A stretch of DNA of 64,000 nt from Condylostoma magnum (lineage: Eukaryota; Ciliophora; Heterotrichea; Heterotrichida; Condylostomatidae), in NCBI GenBank assembly GCA_920105805.1, contig CAKKTI010000007.1, positions 89,976 to 153,975 on the forward strand, read 5' to 3'. The notes beneath the pieces were generated by a model. That model saw only the letters and a program-made list of their open reading frames with translations, made no database searches and had not been told where the DNA came from. Within the stretch, counting starts at the first letter, position 1. Every line of letters starts with the position of its first letter. Both the position numbers and the translations under genes were made by a program. Of this stretch, positions 1 to 11,347 are shown in pieces.

Positions 1-2
1 AG

Positions 3-230
3 CAAAAGTAAAGATTCTACAACCACTCATATATCGACTACTCCTCCTTCCGTTCAACGTCTCCTAGAAAAGATAGAGTGAGTCCATTTGCAAGGGCAAA
101 CAAAACAAAATTCTTCTACAAAGCTCCAGTTATGAAACTCACTGAAAGTGCCTTTACAGGCTCAAATTGTCCTGGATGTAAAAGCAGTTTTATACGAAGC
201 ACTTGTTTTACCCAAAGGTAGATTAGCTAA
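3..230 (+). CDS. C-terminal end of an unknown protein (5' partial)
   Basis: This reading frame enters from outside the window and ends at TAA, followed at once by an in-frame TGA, 18 nt before the next start codon. The visible 75 residues are basic and polar, with two cysteines close together (CPGC) near the end and little in-frame Gln written as stop codons. No family is recognised. The frame was chosen because its tandem stop TAA-TGA fits just upstream of the chromodomain gene; the two other forward frames run into that gene. Moderate to low certainty. Confidence 0.4.
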
Positions 231-248
231 TGACTTATACTTTTTAAA

Positions 249-872
249 ATGGAGGACTAGGTTTATGAGGTTGAAGCAATACTAGAGAAAAGGTTTATAG
301 AGCATTTAGGGATTTGAGGATATAAGATCAAGTGGAAAAATTTCCCGGTTGAAGATGCTACTTGGGAGCCCAGTGACAGTGTAAGATAATTAGGACCTAT
401 TTTCATGAGATTTGAAGAAGATTGAGCCAAAAAGCAAAAGAGGCTATAGAGGAGGAGGGAGTTGAGGTAAGTAAGAGCTTAGTAGGCATAGTAAAAAGCA
501 AAAATTGAACAATAGATTAAGAGATAAGGCTAAATGAGCAGAAAACAGAATAATGGAGTACAGATTAAAATAGAGTTCTAAAAAAGTGATGATGTTTTTA
601 ATAAAGTTAAGGCTGAAGATCAGAAAGTAAAATAAGATGAAAAGGAGAAATCAAATGAGCTTAAAATTGGAGATTTGACGAAAAATAAGCCTTATAGGAT
701 AATAAAGGGTTATACTCATAGAGGGAAGATTTATTATCTAGTAGCATTTTTGAATAGAAATTGAAATAGGCCAATATTTCCAGGATTATTTCCTTAAGAA
801 GAAGTACTTAAACATTCTCCTAATCTATTAGATACTTTTATTCTAGAGAATCCAGGTCTAGTAGCTATATAA
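249..872 (+). CDS. Chromodomain protein
   Basis: The protein has about 207 residues. Residues 3-60 form a chromodomain with the usual aromatic pattern: YEVEAIL at the start, WGYKIKWK in the second strand (the first Trp is TGA) and ATWEP in the third. A middle part rich in Gln, Arg and Lys follows. Near residues 140-200 lies a second small beta-rich segment (YYLVAFL, then NRNWNRP) that may be a degenerate chromo or chromo-shadow domain. Chromodomains bind methylated histone tails, so a chromatin role in the nucleus is expected. In ciliates such proteins often act in heterochromatin and DNA elimination, but nothing here proves that. Stop TAA is followed directly by an in-frame TGA. Confidence 0.85.
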
Positions 873-1159
873 TGATAATATTAATTACATGCTTATTTGA
901 TTCTTTTGTATTCTATAATATTTAAAACCAGTACATAATAAGAGCTCTTTATGCAAAAATTAGCATTTCATGTATAATATTTTCTCTTTTTCAATACTAT
1001 AGTAAATTGATATTCTAATATATAAAAGAAAGTACTTATGAGTAGAAATAAAAGCTCTATGATTCTTTGTTCAAACACCAACTGTTAGCAATACACTAGA
1101 ATACTATAAATCCTATCAATACATTAAAACTATTCCTAAAACATCCATCATTATAATAA
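873..1159. other. AT-rich intergenic stretch
   Basis: About 290 nt, strongly AT-rich, lies between the chromodomain gene and the CFAP97-like gene. A forward frame in phase with the downstream gene can be read back through much of it, but it lacks a convincing start and its composition is not protein-like at the far end. It may hold the promoter and 5' UTR of the downstream gene, or an extra N-terminal exon joined by a tiny intron. Confidence 0.4.
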
Positions 1160-1717
1160 ATGTGAAATCAAATAACTTGTAGTTAAGCGTATTAAAAGAA
1201 ACTAGATAAGTATAAAAGAGAAATTGAACAAATCTAAATATCAAAATCTCAATCTACATTAAAGAATAATTTTAAACACAAAGTAAAGAAAAACAAATCT
1301 TTGACAAGAAATTCTAAATTTCGGAAACAAATTGAGATTTCTATTGATAATAACAATGAAATCCTATTAAATAAAATTTAATCGATCTCAAATACATAAA
1401 ATTAGCTTCATCCTATAACAATAATTAAGTAATCTAGACTTCCCAAATCCTTGAATAAGGGAAAACGGGCCAGGGATTTGATATAAAAGGAAATTGAAAA
1501 TAGAGTAATTTGTAATCAGCGTTTATTATAGAGACTTTAAAGCTCGAAATCAGTGTACTCAGTTAAATAATGATAAAATAGTAGAAAACATAATCTATAT
1601 CTGAGGAAAAATATAAGCTAAAATAAAATGAAAACAAGTTGGAGTATAAGACCGACAACACAAGCTACAGTGAAAAGATAATTAGAACCTTTAGGTAGTA
1701 ATATATCAAAGCCTTAA
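1160..1717 (+). CDS. CFAP97/Hemingway-like protein
   Basis: Read with TAR as Gln and TGA as Trp this gives about 185 residues. The N-terminal part reads SQAYQKKLDKYKREIE and continues into a Lys/Asn-rich helix. The C-terminal part has the family-like block ENRVICNQRLLQRLQSSKSV, then YSVKQW and RKNIS. This layout, a Y-x-KKLxxHK-like helix and a later NQRLLxRL-x-YS-x-W block, is what I know from CFAP97/Hemingway proteins linked to cilia and flagella. The start is uncertain because upstream sequence stays open. The TAA stop lies 5 nt from the stop of the convergent gene. Confidence 0.5.
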
Positions 1718-1722
1718 AATAA

Positions 1723-2784
1723 TTATTCACTGTATATTTTATTAGATGATAATATTTCATTCATTAAGTGCAAACATAGATAAAAGGTAAATATGGTTTG
1801 ATAAAGTAAGGTGATTAAATGAAAGTTGTATTGTGAGTGAATCTAACTCAGTCGTAAATAGATTATGTAATCTTAATTATTGAGAAGAAGTTAGAAAATA
1901 TATTACTTTACTTCACTATTGTTTATATGCAACTAATAAGAAATATAGAAATGCTATATCTTAAAATTAAACAGAATTGAAAATAAAGGTTTTTACAATT
2001 GATATATTATTTTAAATACGTTATAATCGATATAATAAAAGATACTTAATTTGATGATTTTATTAAATCTGATTCTACATATATGTTATAGAAGAAAATT
2101 ACCTATAAATCGAGCCATGAAGAAATGTTATTCTATATAATATTTGATGAAGTTGGAATCTAAGCTGTAATATTCAACTAAAGCAATAATATAAGATACT
2201 ACAAATTTATCAAATTTCTAACATGAGAAATATATCATTATAATAGCCAATGTTTTAAGGATTTTAACCTCGATATAAGTAAAGGTTTAATTTAGAACAA
2301 ATTGTATTATTTAATTATCAACTTACAATCAGGAATTGCAAAAATTAATAAACTCGCTAGCTAATCATCTTAACAATTTAATGGATTGAAATTTTCTTAT
2401 TAAAAATTTAGCTAAAATATTAAGGTACTTGTTTAGAAGGAAAGTATTGATTAAGCATTTGAAATCTAAATAATTGTGATATCATACTTTATTCCTGGTT
2501 TTATATAGAGAAAGCATTAAACAGATAACTTCTTTATATGAAGGGGTTGCTTGTAGATATTACAAAGATATAATGTGTAATAATATTTGGTTTTATCTGC
2601 TCTATTTTATAAAACAGTTTATTTTCTCAATACACTGAAATAGATTACTTTCAATCTTAATATTCTTGATGACTGTTTTTCTATTACTTAGGTAATGCAC
2701 AATTTTATTATACAATGCAAATAATAAAAATGGTTATTATACAGATTATTAATAATCCAATTGCATACCTATTAAATCGAGCAT
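1723..2784 (-). CDS. Hypothetical protein, about 350 residues
   Basis: No family was recognised. The minus frame gives a protein rich in Ile, Leu, Phe, Lys and Asn with alternating helical hydrophobic patterns, such as LLNNQDYIIYLRLSQIHSQY near the C-terminus, and no obvious signal peptide. It was chosen over the plus strand because its start lies 53 nt from the next gene's stop and its last codons fall 5 nt from the convergent CFAP97-like stop, the spacing typical of this window. Short introns could be hidden inside. Either TAA at 1723-1725 or TAA at 1714-1716 may be the real stop. Confidence 0.4.
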
Positions 2785-2837
2785 CTTTTCAATACTAATG
2801 ATAAAATTCAACTAAAAATACACTTTACTATATATCT

Positions 2838-3042
2838 TTAAATGACAATAAAGTAACAAGCTAGTCCTAAAAATTTATTTATTAATAATTTTTTCACAGC
2901 TTTTTTCTTCTAGAGAACTTTATCTTCTTGAATATAGCTAATTACACCCTAAAGCTTATAACTAAGGCACTTTAATAACTATTTCCCCAACTTAAACTTC
3001 ATACTCTTACTTCTTTTTCTGTTTAGCTACACAACAACCCAT
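2838..3042 (-). CDS. Small MGCC protein with a 16-nt intron
   Basis: This is a 62-residue protein in two exons, 2971-3042 and 2838-2954, joined over a 16-nt GT...AG intron. Without the intron the frame turns into low-quality sequence; with it the protein runs on smoothly (VIKLQGVISYIQED) to a hydrophobic tail (FLGLACYFIVI). The N-terminus MGCC suggests N-myristoylation on Gly2 and palmitoylation on Cys3/Cys4, so a membrane-attached protein is likely. The middle is Lys/Gln-rich. No family is recognised. It sits between the PUF gene and the hypothetical gene on the same strand. Confidence 0.6.
2955..2970 (-). other. 16-nt spliceosomal intron
   Basis: The minus strand reads GTGCCTTAGTTATAAG, with GT and AG ends and exactly 16 nt. 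Its removal restores the frame of the MGCC protein. Length and ends match the 15-16 nt introns known from heterotrich ciliates. Confidence 0.65.
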
Positions 3043-3107
3043 TTTACAATAAATTTATTCATATACAACAACAAACATAATGAAATATTATATTAGTGTA
3101 ACTTTTT

Positions 3108-4256
3108 TCACTCTAAATACTCGCATACTAAAAGGATCTCATCCCATCTAGTCTTCAACTTCTTTTGGTGTAATAAAGAATAAATTTTCCTAATTGCACC
3201 TTTAAGTAAATTCCTTGCAGCACCATTAGACTTTTATGCAGCAGTTTTTAGCACATAGCACCCGTAAGGACTATTAAGCAACATTTGTAATTTACTGGAT
3301 TCAGTTAATTCAAACAACAAATTTTCTCTTAGATAGTCAATTCTCATAAACTTCTCCATTACATTACTTGAAAACTTTTAAACGCAGAGTTAAGCACTGT
3401 TTCCTTCTACCTTTTCTACTATCTTTTAGTACAACCCGGGAATCTGGAACTCTATCATATACTAGATAAGATAATTTCCATAAGGATCTTGAATTAATAC
3501 TAAAAAGTTATTCAGTACTTCATTGATAACAAAAGGATTGATAGCGCACTTTTTAACTACACATAATCCTAACTTATCAGTTGCAAGCTCTGTAATGCTT
3601 CCTAGAAGTTAGTTAATCAAAAACCCTGTGTTTTTTAGGGTAATTAATAATCTCTGGATTACATGGGATGCAAATTAATGTTTTGATAAGGTTAAAGCAT
3701 TAGTTGCAAAACTCCTTGCATATATTTCCTCCTCTTAAGGTAAACTAGCAAGACCTATTAGAGTCTATAAGGAATGAGTACCTCTGGGATTCATGGCAAT
3801 CTGCTGTAGACCATGCTCCATACCTTGTATTAATATAAGCCTCTACGATGAATTACAAGACTGGAACAGTGTCTGACATAGATAGTTGCCATACAAATCT
3901 ACCATAAGTTCAGAAATCTGCGAACACTACAGCCCAAATCCGGGGGGTGGAGCATTCAACGTTCTCTATGCCAATGTTTTAACAATTTACTCAACTTCCT
4001 CAGGTGTTGCCCTCTGGATAATCGACTAAGCCTGCTTGCTGCCCGCCTTGGTCTTGCTTAGATTGACTAGGTTGTCGAATTCTTATTATTGGAAGCAGCA
4101 TTCGAATTCTGGGAATGAATCAGGAGTGATGTCATTAGTCTTAGCGCTGCTGTCTTGGCTAAGGAGGTTTTCGAAGAAGGAAGTCATTGATTTTTAGGCT
4201 GGGAATTCGTACTGTGAGAAATCAACTTGATTAAACTGTATTCTAAACTTGTTCAT
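3108..4256 (-). CDS. Pumilio/PUF-repeat RNA-binding protein
   Basis: The protein has about 382 residues. After a short acidic N-terminus it is built of helical PUF repeats of about 36 residues; recognisable cores include DLYGNYLCQTLFQ, NPRGTHSLQTLI, DPYGNYLIQYMI, FSSNVMEKFM and SPYGCYVLKTAA. The repeats carry the N/S-x-x-x-Q type RNA-contact residues of the family (NYLCQ, NYLIQ, NVMEK). PUF proteins bind 3' UTR elements in the cytoplasm and repress or localise mRNA. Stop is TGA; reading it as Trp would add only unlikely tail residues. An in-frame ATG at 4364 could extend the N-terminus, but that part looks non-coding. Confidence 0.88.
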
Positions 4257-4376
4257 TTTATATTTCTGCCTATGGAAATCGTTTGGTTAAAAGCAAGATC
4301 AATGGCTGCAATTCAATTATTAGTTGAGAATGGTTAGGGAAGAGATATATTTAATAATTGCCATAAAGTATAAAAA

Positions 4377-5561
4377 CTAACTGATTTGACGCTTGACTAT
4401 GATTCCGTAGGCCGTGATTAGTATTCCGATCCATAGTCATATTATAAGTTTGCCTATTATCTCGTCTTAGATGTTTTCTCTGATGATAACTTCTGCTCTA
4501 CTGAATTTAGCCAAAGTGTTTATAAAAGCTATTAGTTCATTTCGCTGTACTTCGGGATTCTGGGAAAATAAGAACTTGAAAGCAGTTCCTAGGCCGTATA
4601 TCTACAATTTCCCATGTAGTCGGCATTTTTCACATCCTACACAGTCGATTATTCTACTTATATTGAAAAAGTTTCGTCGTATTTGCTCTTTAAGCATTTC
4701 ACCCTCCGCTTCTTAGAAAAACGATGATTCTTATAGAATACTATCGCATTGAGAAGACATTGTATCCATTATTGTATTTATTTGCCTTTTTGTTAAAGCA
4801 TCCTCTGTCTTATTTCCAGTTGTATACTAAAATTGTTTAATATAATCAGCTGCTTTATTGGCAGATTGAACTAGTAATGCAAATGCAGTATAAAAGTTAT
4901 CGATTCTTTCCTTGTAATTACCTACTCTGTCATAAAACATAGTGATATTTCTTATAAGATAATCATCTATCTATTCTAATGATATCAGGTTATTATACCT
5001 AGGATGCAAATAGTTTCTACTTATATGCGTGTTTATGTTAGAGTGTAATCCACTGATTATCTAATAAAATAATCTTTCTTCAACACATAAATCTTCATTC
5101 TCACTAAAGCAATTCTCATTATATATAGCATTTCATATATGCTGTCCTTGATAGTTTGTATAAGCTTCGCCATTAAGTAAAATATTAACATATGTGTCTG
5201 GAACTTCTTACTTAATCCATGATTCAGTTTTTTCAGTCCAACCTTCAAAGTAGGACTATAGTGATAAATCTAGATTTTCATACTAGTCTTCCCATTGTTC
5301 CGGAATCTCATTTGAGTCACACTCACATACCGCACAACTGGCAAGCTCGCAGAAGTAGTTTTACGCCCAGAAAGGACAATCATCATCCAGTTTTACTTTA
5401 AAATACCTAAAAAACTTTCCATGCCTTAAGGTTTCTAGTTGATTGTTAATTTATTGATTCATTTGTTAAAGTTGAGACACGTCACATATGAGAGGTTCTA
5501 GTGCACCTTCAGGCAATTGTAAAGACGATAACCAGGAAAATAAAGTTAGAATAAAGTCCAT
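4377..5561 (-). CDS. ERO1: ERO1 endoplasmic reticulum oxidoreductin
   Basis: The protein has 394 residues. ERO1 passes electrons from protein disulfide isomerase to oxygen in the ER lumen. The marks are clear: an N-terminal hydrophobic stretch ([14 protein letters not shown]) as signal, the regulatory block [20 protein letters not shown] around residues 70-90, and near the end the FAD-proximal CVGCEKC site, a CxxCxxC active site, followed by [16 protein letters not shown]. The C-terminus adds a membrane anchor ([18 protein letters not shown]), as in fungal-type forms with tail anchoring. The whole frame keeps phase without an intron. TGA serves as Trp within it. Confidence 0.95.
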
Positions 5562-5596
5562 TTTGCTATTTATAAATCCTTTTAACTATATACATA

Positions 5597-6637
5597 CTAA
5601 TCTTTCTTAATCCGTATACCATTTCTCCATATACCTTCTATACTCTCACCCTTTGAATTGATAAAATTACCTTTACCATGCTATTTTCCATCAAATCACT
5701 CTCCCTCATACCTTCTGCCATCAGGTCACGTGAAGACTCCTTCTCCTTGCTTCTTATCATTAAAATACTGTCCAACATAACACCTGCCATCACTCCATAC
5801 AAACTTTCCCTGTCCATGCATTTTATTAAAGTTTCATTCTCCCTAATACACCCTTCCATCATTCCACATATACACCCCGCACCCATGTATATTGTTCTCC
5901 AAAAACTCCCCTTCATAGCTGCTTCCATCAGTTCATTTAAACGATCCATGTCCTTATTTCTTGCCATCAACATACCCTCCCTTATAGCAAGCCCCATCCT
6001 CTCAGAACTCCTCCCCATATCCATTCTACTTATCATCTAATCAGTGTCCTTTATATACAGCTCCCTCTTTGTTGTAATAAGTGCCCTTTCCTTAGGCCTT
6101 GTCTTCAAATCACTCTCCCTCATATACATCCCCATCAGCATGAATTAGTCTTCCTAAGCCCTGAGCCATATCATATTACCACTAACCTTCATATTAGGAT
6201 CCATCTTCTCATATTTACACTCCAGATCCATGTCTTTGCTAATCAAGCGATCATTCCCCTGTGTAAATAGAAGCATTGTCTATTAAAATAGGGCCCATCT
6301 TTACCCTAGGAACGCTGTCATCTAAAGGACGGATTATATATTCACCGAAGTTTTATAAAGCTTCCCTTGTTTGAGGGTTTGAAAAATCAGGAATACAGGA
6401 AATTTACTGGAGACTGTGAAGAGGTTGCTCTATCTATCCTCTGTTTTGTATAACCAAGCGAAGGTATTAGCGATCTAAAAAGCCTCGTAGAATTGATTGC
6501 ATTTAGATGATTTCAGGCTAGGTAAAAGGTTGAGTTTGTAATCCAGATTAAGGCTTTATTTTTTTAGTTTCTGAGGTAAAAGAAATATCGTTATCATTAG
6601 TAGGACCTTTTAAACATGCTGCACAGCTTACTCCCAT
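5597..6637 (-). CDS. MORN-repeat protein with IQ-like segment
   Basis: The protein has 346 residues. The N-terminus MGVSCAAC suggests lipid attachment. An IQ-like helix ([16 protein letters not shown]) lies near residue 55. From about residue 140 to the end there are nine or so MORN repeats of 23 residues with the pattern YxGEWxxxxxxGxGxxxxxDG, for example [20 protein letters not shown]. Many of the repeat Gln and Trp residues are TAA/TAG and TGA. MORN arrays bind membranes or scaffold complexes at basal bodies and the cortex. A Met-rich frame overlapping it is only a shadow of the repeats. Confidence 0.9.
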
Positions 6638-6737
6638 TTAATTTTTAGAGGTGTATAAGAAAGTGTTGTAAAATTACTGATTTTAGTATTGGTAAAACAT
6701 AAAAACATAACTACATACTATATAAAGCTATTGTATT

Positions 6738-7172
6738 TCAAAAATTACTCTTGGTTTTTCTTATTCTAGGACGTATTTTACTACGCTTTATTTCGATCAC
6801 TTCAATATTCTCAGTTATTTTTTATTTCTGTTTACTATAAACCTACGCAGTAGACTGAAACTCAATTTCAGGGATTTAAATTTATGTAGATTACTCCTCA
6901 TTTTCGTCAATTTCAAATGAATCATCAGAAGATACACTTTTGAATTTAGACTAAACCATATTAAATACTGTAGTAAATGACCTTTTAAGCCAAGAGCCTT
7001 TATCAAGCTGCTTTTGCTACTTTTTTAGTTTTCTGTTAATTTAAACCAAGTGGAAGTTGTCTTATTATTAATCAAATAAACACTATTCTAGATCCTTAAC
7101 AGTTCTTTACATTCTTTGCAGTGATTGCTTAAGCTCTTCCTTAGTTAAAGTTTGTAATATTGGCCTATACAT
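6738..7172 (-). CDS. Hypothetical basic/coiled-coil protein, 144 residues
   Basis: No family recognised. The first 70 residues look helical and coiled-coil forming (LTKEELKQSLQRMQRTVKDL), then there is an acidic patch (SSDDSFEIDENEEQ) and a basic C-terminus (IKRSKIRPRIRKTK). It starts only 4 nt from the start codon of the divergent coiled-coil gene and stops at TGA, 100 nt before the MORN gene. It may partner with its divergent neighbour, but this is only a guess from position. Confidence 0.55.
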
Positions 7173-7176
7173 AAAA

Positions 7177-8640
7177 ATGTCAACTGATGCTAAAATAACA
7201 TAATAGGATTTAAAAATCTTCAATATATAAGGAGAATTAACTCTATTTTAAGAGGAACAGCACGACCTGAATGAAAGTACACAAAACAGAATAAATGGAA
7301 TGTAAAATAATTTGAATAATCTAACTTCATAAGTAGCGAATATGAAATTACTTCTAAATGAGAAGCTGTCATCTATTGATTTTACTAATTTCAAACGGTA
7401 ATATAAGGAAACTATCAGTAATTTTGTTACTAATGAATAATTCAGATGATTAATAAATGAAGTCGGAACTAAATCTCCATTGAACGAAGTGAAGTTATTG
7501 GAAGAAAGGTTGTCTGAAACATAGGAGTTATTATCTTATTATGCTAAATTTACGGATGTAGAAGAATCAATTAAATAGTCAATCGAGGCATTGGAAAAAA
7601 TTTATTTGAAGTAACAAGTTTTCAGTGGAGAAATGTAAAGGGTGTATAAGAGGATTGAGGAGGACTAGAAAAAAATTACTAGGAAATTTTAATAGCAAGA
7701 TTAAGGTATATAAGAAACTAAACAATCTATTAAAAAACTGTATTAAACCCTAAAGTCAAAACCTTGGTCTTAAGATATAGAAAATGTTAATTAAATCATG
7801 CATTAGAAAGTAGATAGCAATAAATTAACATCAATCTAAAATTTCTTTGAAGAAAGTAAGACTCTTATAGTTCAATTTGACAATCGTTAAAAGTATTTTT
7901 AAGATGCATTAGAAAGATTTGATGAGATAATTTGCAATAAAGCTAATAAGGATACTATGATTTAATTAGAAGAAAAAATAGATAAAGTTCCTTTATTTGA
8001 GACAACTGAGAACTTAAGATAAGCGTTAGAGCTTTAAATTCAGCAGATTAATGAAAAGATTGACTAAAGTAGTAACTCTATAAAGCATATAAATGAAAAC
8101 ATGGAATTTACTAACATAATAGGAAAGCATTTTAAAAGGGAAAGATCAGATTTTAAGAATGTTTTTATGAGACTTGATGAAATAGAATAATTAGTAGGCT
8201 CAAAAGCAGATAAATCTGATATAATAAATTGAAATGATTAGGTTGCTTTAAAAACAGATTAAACTAAGCAGTGAAATATTATTGAATAAATCCAATCCTA
8301 GCTCCATACTTAAAATATTCTTTTCTAGCATCTAGTATAAAGTTTTGTTGCATCAGGGGATTCAAAAGCTTAGAGAAATCGAAGCAGGAAGGAAATTTTA
8401 ACGAATATTAGAAATATACTGATGATTTCAACTAAATTGAATTAAAACGATGAATTATTTACCTCCAGAATCAAATTTAATCGATCAGTACAACCAAGTA
8501 GGAAAAATGCGCATAGATCTACAGAGTGCTCTCCTAGATCTATTTAAGAGTTCCCTTAATTGTAATTAGTGAAGCACTCAAGAACCAATTCCGTTGACAT
8601 GAAGTCTCGTCCAATTAAAGCCCTTTCTATTAAAATCTAA
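7177..8640 (+). CDS. Long coiled-coil protein, 487 residues
   Basis: No family is recognised. Residues 1-400 are almost wholly helical with heptad-like spacing (VEESIKQSIEALEKIYLKQQ; QALELQIQQINEKIDQ). The last 90 residues are basic and Ser-rich (FNRSVQPSRKNAHRS) and end in PIKALSIKI. A structural role, perhaps ciliary or cytoskeletal, is plausible. In-frame Gln codons written TAA and TAG are dense, for example five in the first 60 codons. Stop TAA. The frame from ATG to stop keeps phase without introns. Confidence 0.65.
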
Positions 8641-8696
8641 GATATTATTATAATCTCCCATTTTTACTTGTTTGCTAAACTCTAATAATTTTCACT

Positions 8697-8984
8697 ATGG
8701 AATTCGGAAAATTTTAATAACAAAGAATTTAAACCTCATCGCAGTAGAAGCTGCAGACCCCTAAGAACTTGGACTCAAACAGCATGGATTTAGACAAACC
8801 TTATAACAACACTTTCAGATTTCCTTTAGGAAATGTAACAATGCCAGCAAGATACTTTAATCTTTTCACTCCAGTATCAGGAAGACATCAACAAGCAGAG
8901 ATTTCAATGCCAAATCCAATAATGCCGTAATTTCCAATATCAAATATAGGAAGCAGCTCAACCAAAGCCTTTAGATTTAATTGA
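8697..8984 (+). CDS. Small hypothetical protein, 95 residues
   Basis: A short protein rich in Asn, Pro and Phe with runs such as NTFRFPLGNVTMPARYFN and MPNPIMPQFPISN. No domain or membrane segment is seen. The stop is taken as TGA after RFN, which leaves 34 nt before the next ATG; reading TGA as Trp would make the gene overlap the following start codon. Low to moderate certainty about boundaries. Confidence 0.5.
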
Positions 8985-9018
8985 GTTGGTTTTATTAACA
9001 AATTATCAAAATATTTAA

Positions 9019-9972
9019 ATGAAAATACAGCCAGTATACACTCGCTCTGTAGTTAAAAAGGACTGAGCTTATTACTCCACTACTGACAACTTATGGAACA
9101 ATCCCTCACGAGTGCCTAAAACGAATAGGAAAATATATAATAGATCAAAAACGTGTTATACATCTGCTTAAACTACAGACAGGAAGCAGTAGCAAGAAAA
9201 TAGTGATAAAGTTAGAACGTAGAGTAGAGAAAGACTACAGAGAAGAAGGATGGAGAGATAATCCCTTGAGACTAAATCAAGATAACGCATTTCAACTGCT
9301 TCAGCTGAATGTACAAGAGTTACTAACTATGTAGCAGAGAATAACTACTGTAATAAAAACTTATGGAATAGAGTTGATCAGTTAAACTCAGAGAGAATGA
9401 GGGCCAGTTTTACTAAGAAAATCATAGATTATAAGGATTAAGGAACTAAGTTGATTATGAAGAGAATTTAGCAAGAGAATTAGAATGAAAGGGAGTATAA
9501 GAAACGGAGAAATAAAAACAAGAAGTTTTTAATGAGATTGATGAAGGAGAGAAGAGAGCATAATTAGAATTTAGAGAAGAAGGCAGGTGTGTAAAAGATC
9601 AAAAAGAACAATTAAAGCTATAGAAACGTTTGTAATGAAAGTATTGAGAGGTTGAGCTAGCCTAAATGCAAATATTCCCCTAGCACAATTTATGATTTTC
9701 ATGATCTCAGAAACATGCAAAATCCTTATTAGATTAGTATTTCTTAGAGTTTCAGAGGGCCTATCAATACTAATATTACTTATTAACATTCCATTCAAAT
9801 AAAAAACAATTAGAAAGAAGATACAGCTTAATAGATCGATGAATTCACAAAACTGTTAGCCTAAAAAGGAGTTGTGACTACTTTTACTACAAAGGATTAC
9901 CAAAATTTAAGAAATAGTAGGAAAATCAAATTATGGAATGAATATAAAGGAGACAGTTTTTCGAATGCATGA
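9019..9972 (+). CDS. Hypothetical Arg/Gln-rich protein, 317 residues
   Basis: No family recognised. The N-terminus reads MKIQPVYTRSVVKKDWAYYS (Trp as TGA). The middle is very basic and helical (MKERREHNQNLEKK; RLQRRRMERQ), and the end has scattered aromatic residues with LWNEYKGDS. This composition resembles many ciliate microtubule-inner or cytoskeletal proteins, but no specific match is claimed. Stop TGA. The next gene begins about 150 nt later. Confidence 0.55.
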
Positions 9973-10126
9973 GTAGTTATAATTAATACATACTTTTATT
10001 TAATAATAACACTTCATTTAACTAAATCTCAACATAAAATCAGACACTTAAAGCATTTTCTAATAAGGGCATTAATACCAATAACCTTATTTTTAATCTA
10101 TTTAACACATAATTCTATTTTTAGAA

Positions 10127-10822
10127 ATGGGAGCAGGCTGTACAAGTTAAAGTGCCACTTAAGCTACAGACACAACCCAGCGAAGTCGATAAAACCCAAG
10201 AAAGCGGGAAAGACGCATGGGTAACTTTACTTTTATAATATACGGTAATTTAAACTCAGAGAATCGTTACGTGGGACAGGGCTGCAGACGTACTCCAGCA
10301 TGGGAAACAACTGTTCCAAAATCAGAAGTAGATAAAAAGCGTGAGGAATTCTGGATAACTTAAGTAGACGGGAATCCTGAGGTTTGGAGCTTATTAAGAA
10401 TGGCATGTGATATTCAAGATCCAGATGAAACATATGCCGTAGTTGAGGCATCTGGATTAAAAATGCATAATAATCTACTTATGATCTCTTACGATGACTT
10501 AGGGCATAGGTATGAGATTCCTCCCTTTATTATAAATGAGCCAGTTTCGTATGGGGAGGAGATGCCATTGGCTGCAGTTGCTAAGGAAAATGGTTAACCG
10601 TTAGTATTGATTATGCGATCTGTTAATTTTGGGGATGCTAAAATTGATATCTTGGACAATAGAACAGTATAGTAGCTAAAAGAGTAAGTGAGAAGCATGT
10701 AAAATTTAGGGAATAGCTCTATCAGGATGTTTTATAGCGGAAGGGAAATGAAGGATAATCAATATCTGTGTCATTGTGGGCTGAAATCTGAGGTGGTAAT
10801 ACAAGTAATGGTTACTAATTAG
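10127..10822 (+). CDS. Ubiquitin-like UBTD family protein with a 15-nt intron
   Basis: After removal of a 15-nt intron (10245-10259) the protein has 226 residues. N-terminus MGAGCTS suggests myristoylation and palmitoylation. The middle carries the UBTD/DC-UbP domain, with KKREEFWITQ, EVWSLLRMACDIQDPD and SYDDLGHRYEIPPFIINEP. The C-terminal 75 residues form a ubiquitin-like fold (ILDNRTVQQLKEQVRS ... FYSGREMKDNQYLCHCGLKS). UBTD proteins bind ubiquitin-conjugating or deubiquitinating enzymes. No C-terminal diglycine is present, so it is not a conjugated modifier. Length and frame agree only if the intron is removed. Confidence 0.88.
10245..10259 (+). other. 15-nt spliceosomal intron
   Basis: GTAATTTAAACTCAG is 15 nt with GT and AG ends. 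Removing it joins the basic N-terminus to the ENRYVGQGC part of the UBTD domain and makes the total coding length divisible by three. It matches the 15-nt introns known from heterotrich ciliates. Confidence 0.7.
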
Positions 10823-10886
10823 TAATACTCTTTTAATTTTGGTATGGTTATCAATATTATTCTTATATAAAATACAAAATTTTAAA

Positions 10887-11177
10887 ATGGATTACAAAAA
10901 TCATTATTTGAGTTAAAGAGGATCGAGTTACAGGCCTAATTCGAGATGATCTTAAGGAGTTAAGAAGTAAATCAAGTTAACTGTATCGCCTCGTGACTAG
11001 ATTATTTTACCAAGTATTCACAGATAAACTTCCAATAATAGAATAATTTCTATGAGGTCAAGATAGAAAGGGCGCCAGATGTATGAAGTGGGTAATAAAG
11101 AAAATTTTGTAAATAATGGAAATCAAATGTCTTAGATAAATGAACGTCCTATTACACGTCATGGATTTAGATTGTAA
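10887..11177 (+). CDS. Small basic hypothetical protein
   Basis: A 96-residue Arg/Ser-rich protein (YLSQRGSSYRPNSRW near the start, INERPITRHGFRL at the end). No family recognised. The stop is uncertain: TAA at 11175-11177 leaves 170 nt to the convergent gene, which is long for this window. The same frame can be read on to the tandem TAA-TAA at 11319-11324, adding about 48 residues with several aromatic ones. Either end is possible; transcript 3' ends would settle it. Confidence 0.45.
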
Positions 11178-11347
11178 ATAATTTAGAATATTCAAGTTTT
11201 TAGTATATTTATAGAGTAATAACTTGCTCTAAGGGGATCTATTTGATATTAAAACGGTTATTAGGAGTTTATATACTCATTTTATACTAGATATCAACTA
11301 AAACAACTACCTTCTCTGTAATAATCCCACTTAATAAACTATATTTA

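Noticed and set aside
5638-6040. Met-rich minus-strand frame and a hydrophobic plus-strand frame
   Set aside because: Both are shadows of the MORN array, whose true frame shows YxGEW repeats once TAR and TGA are read as Gln and Trp.
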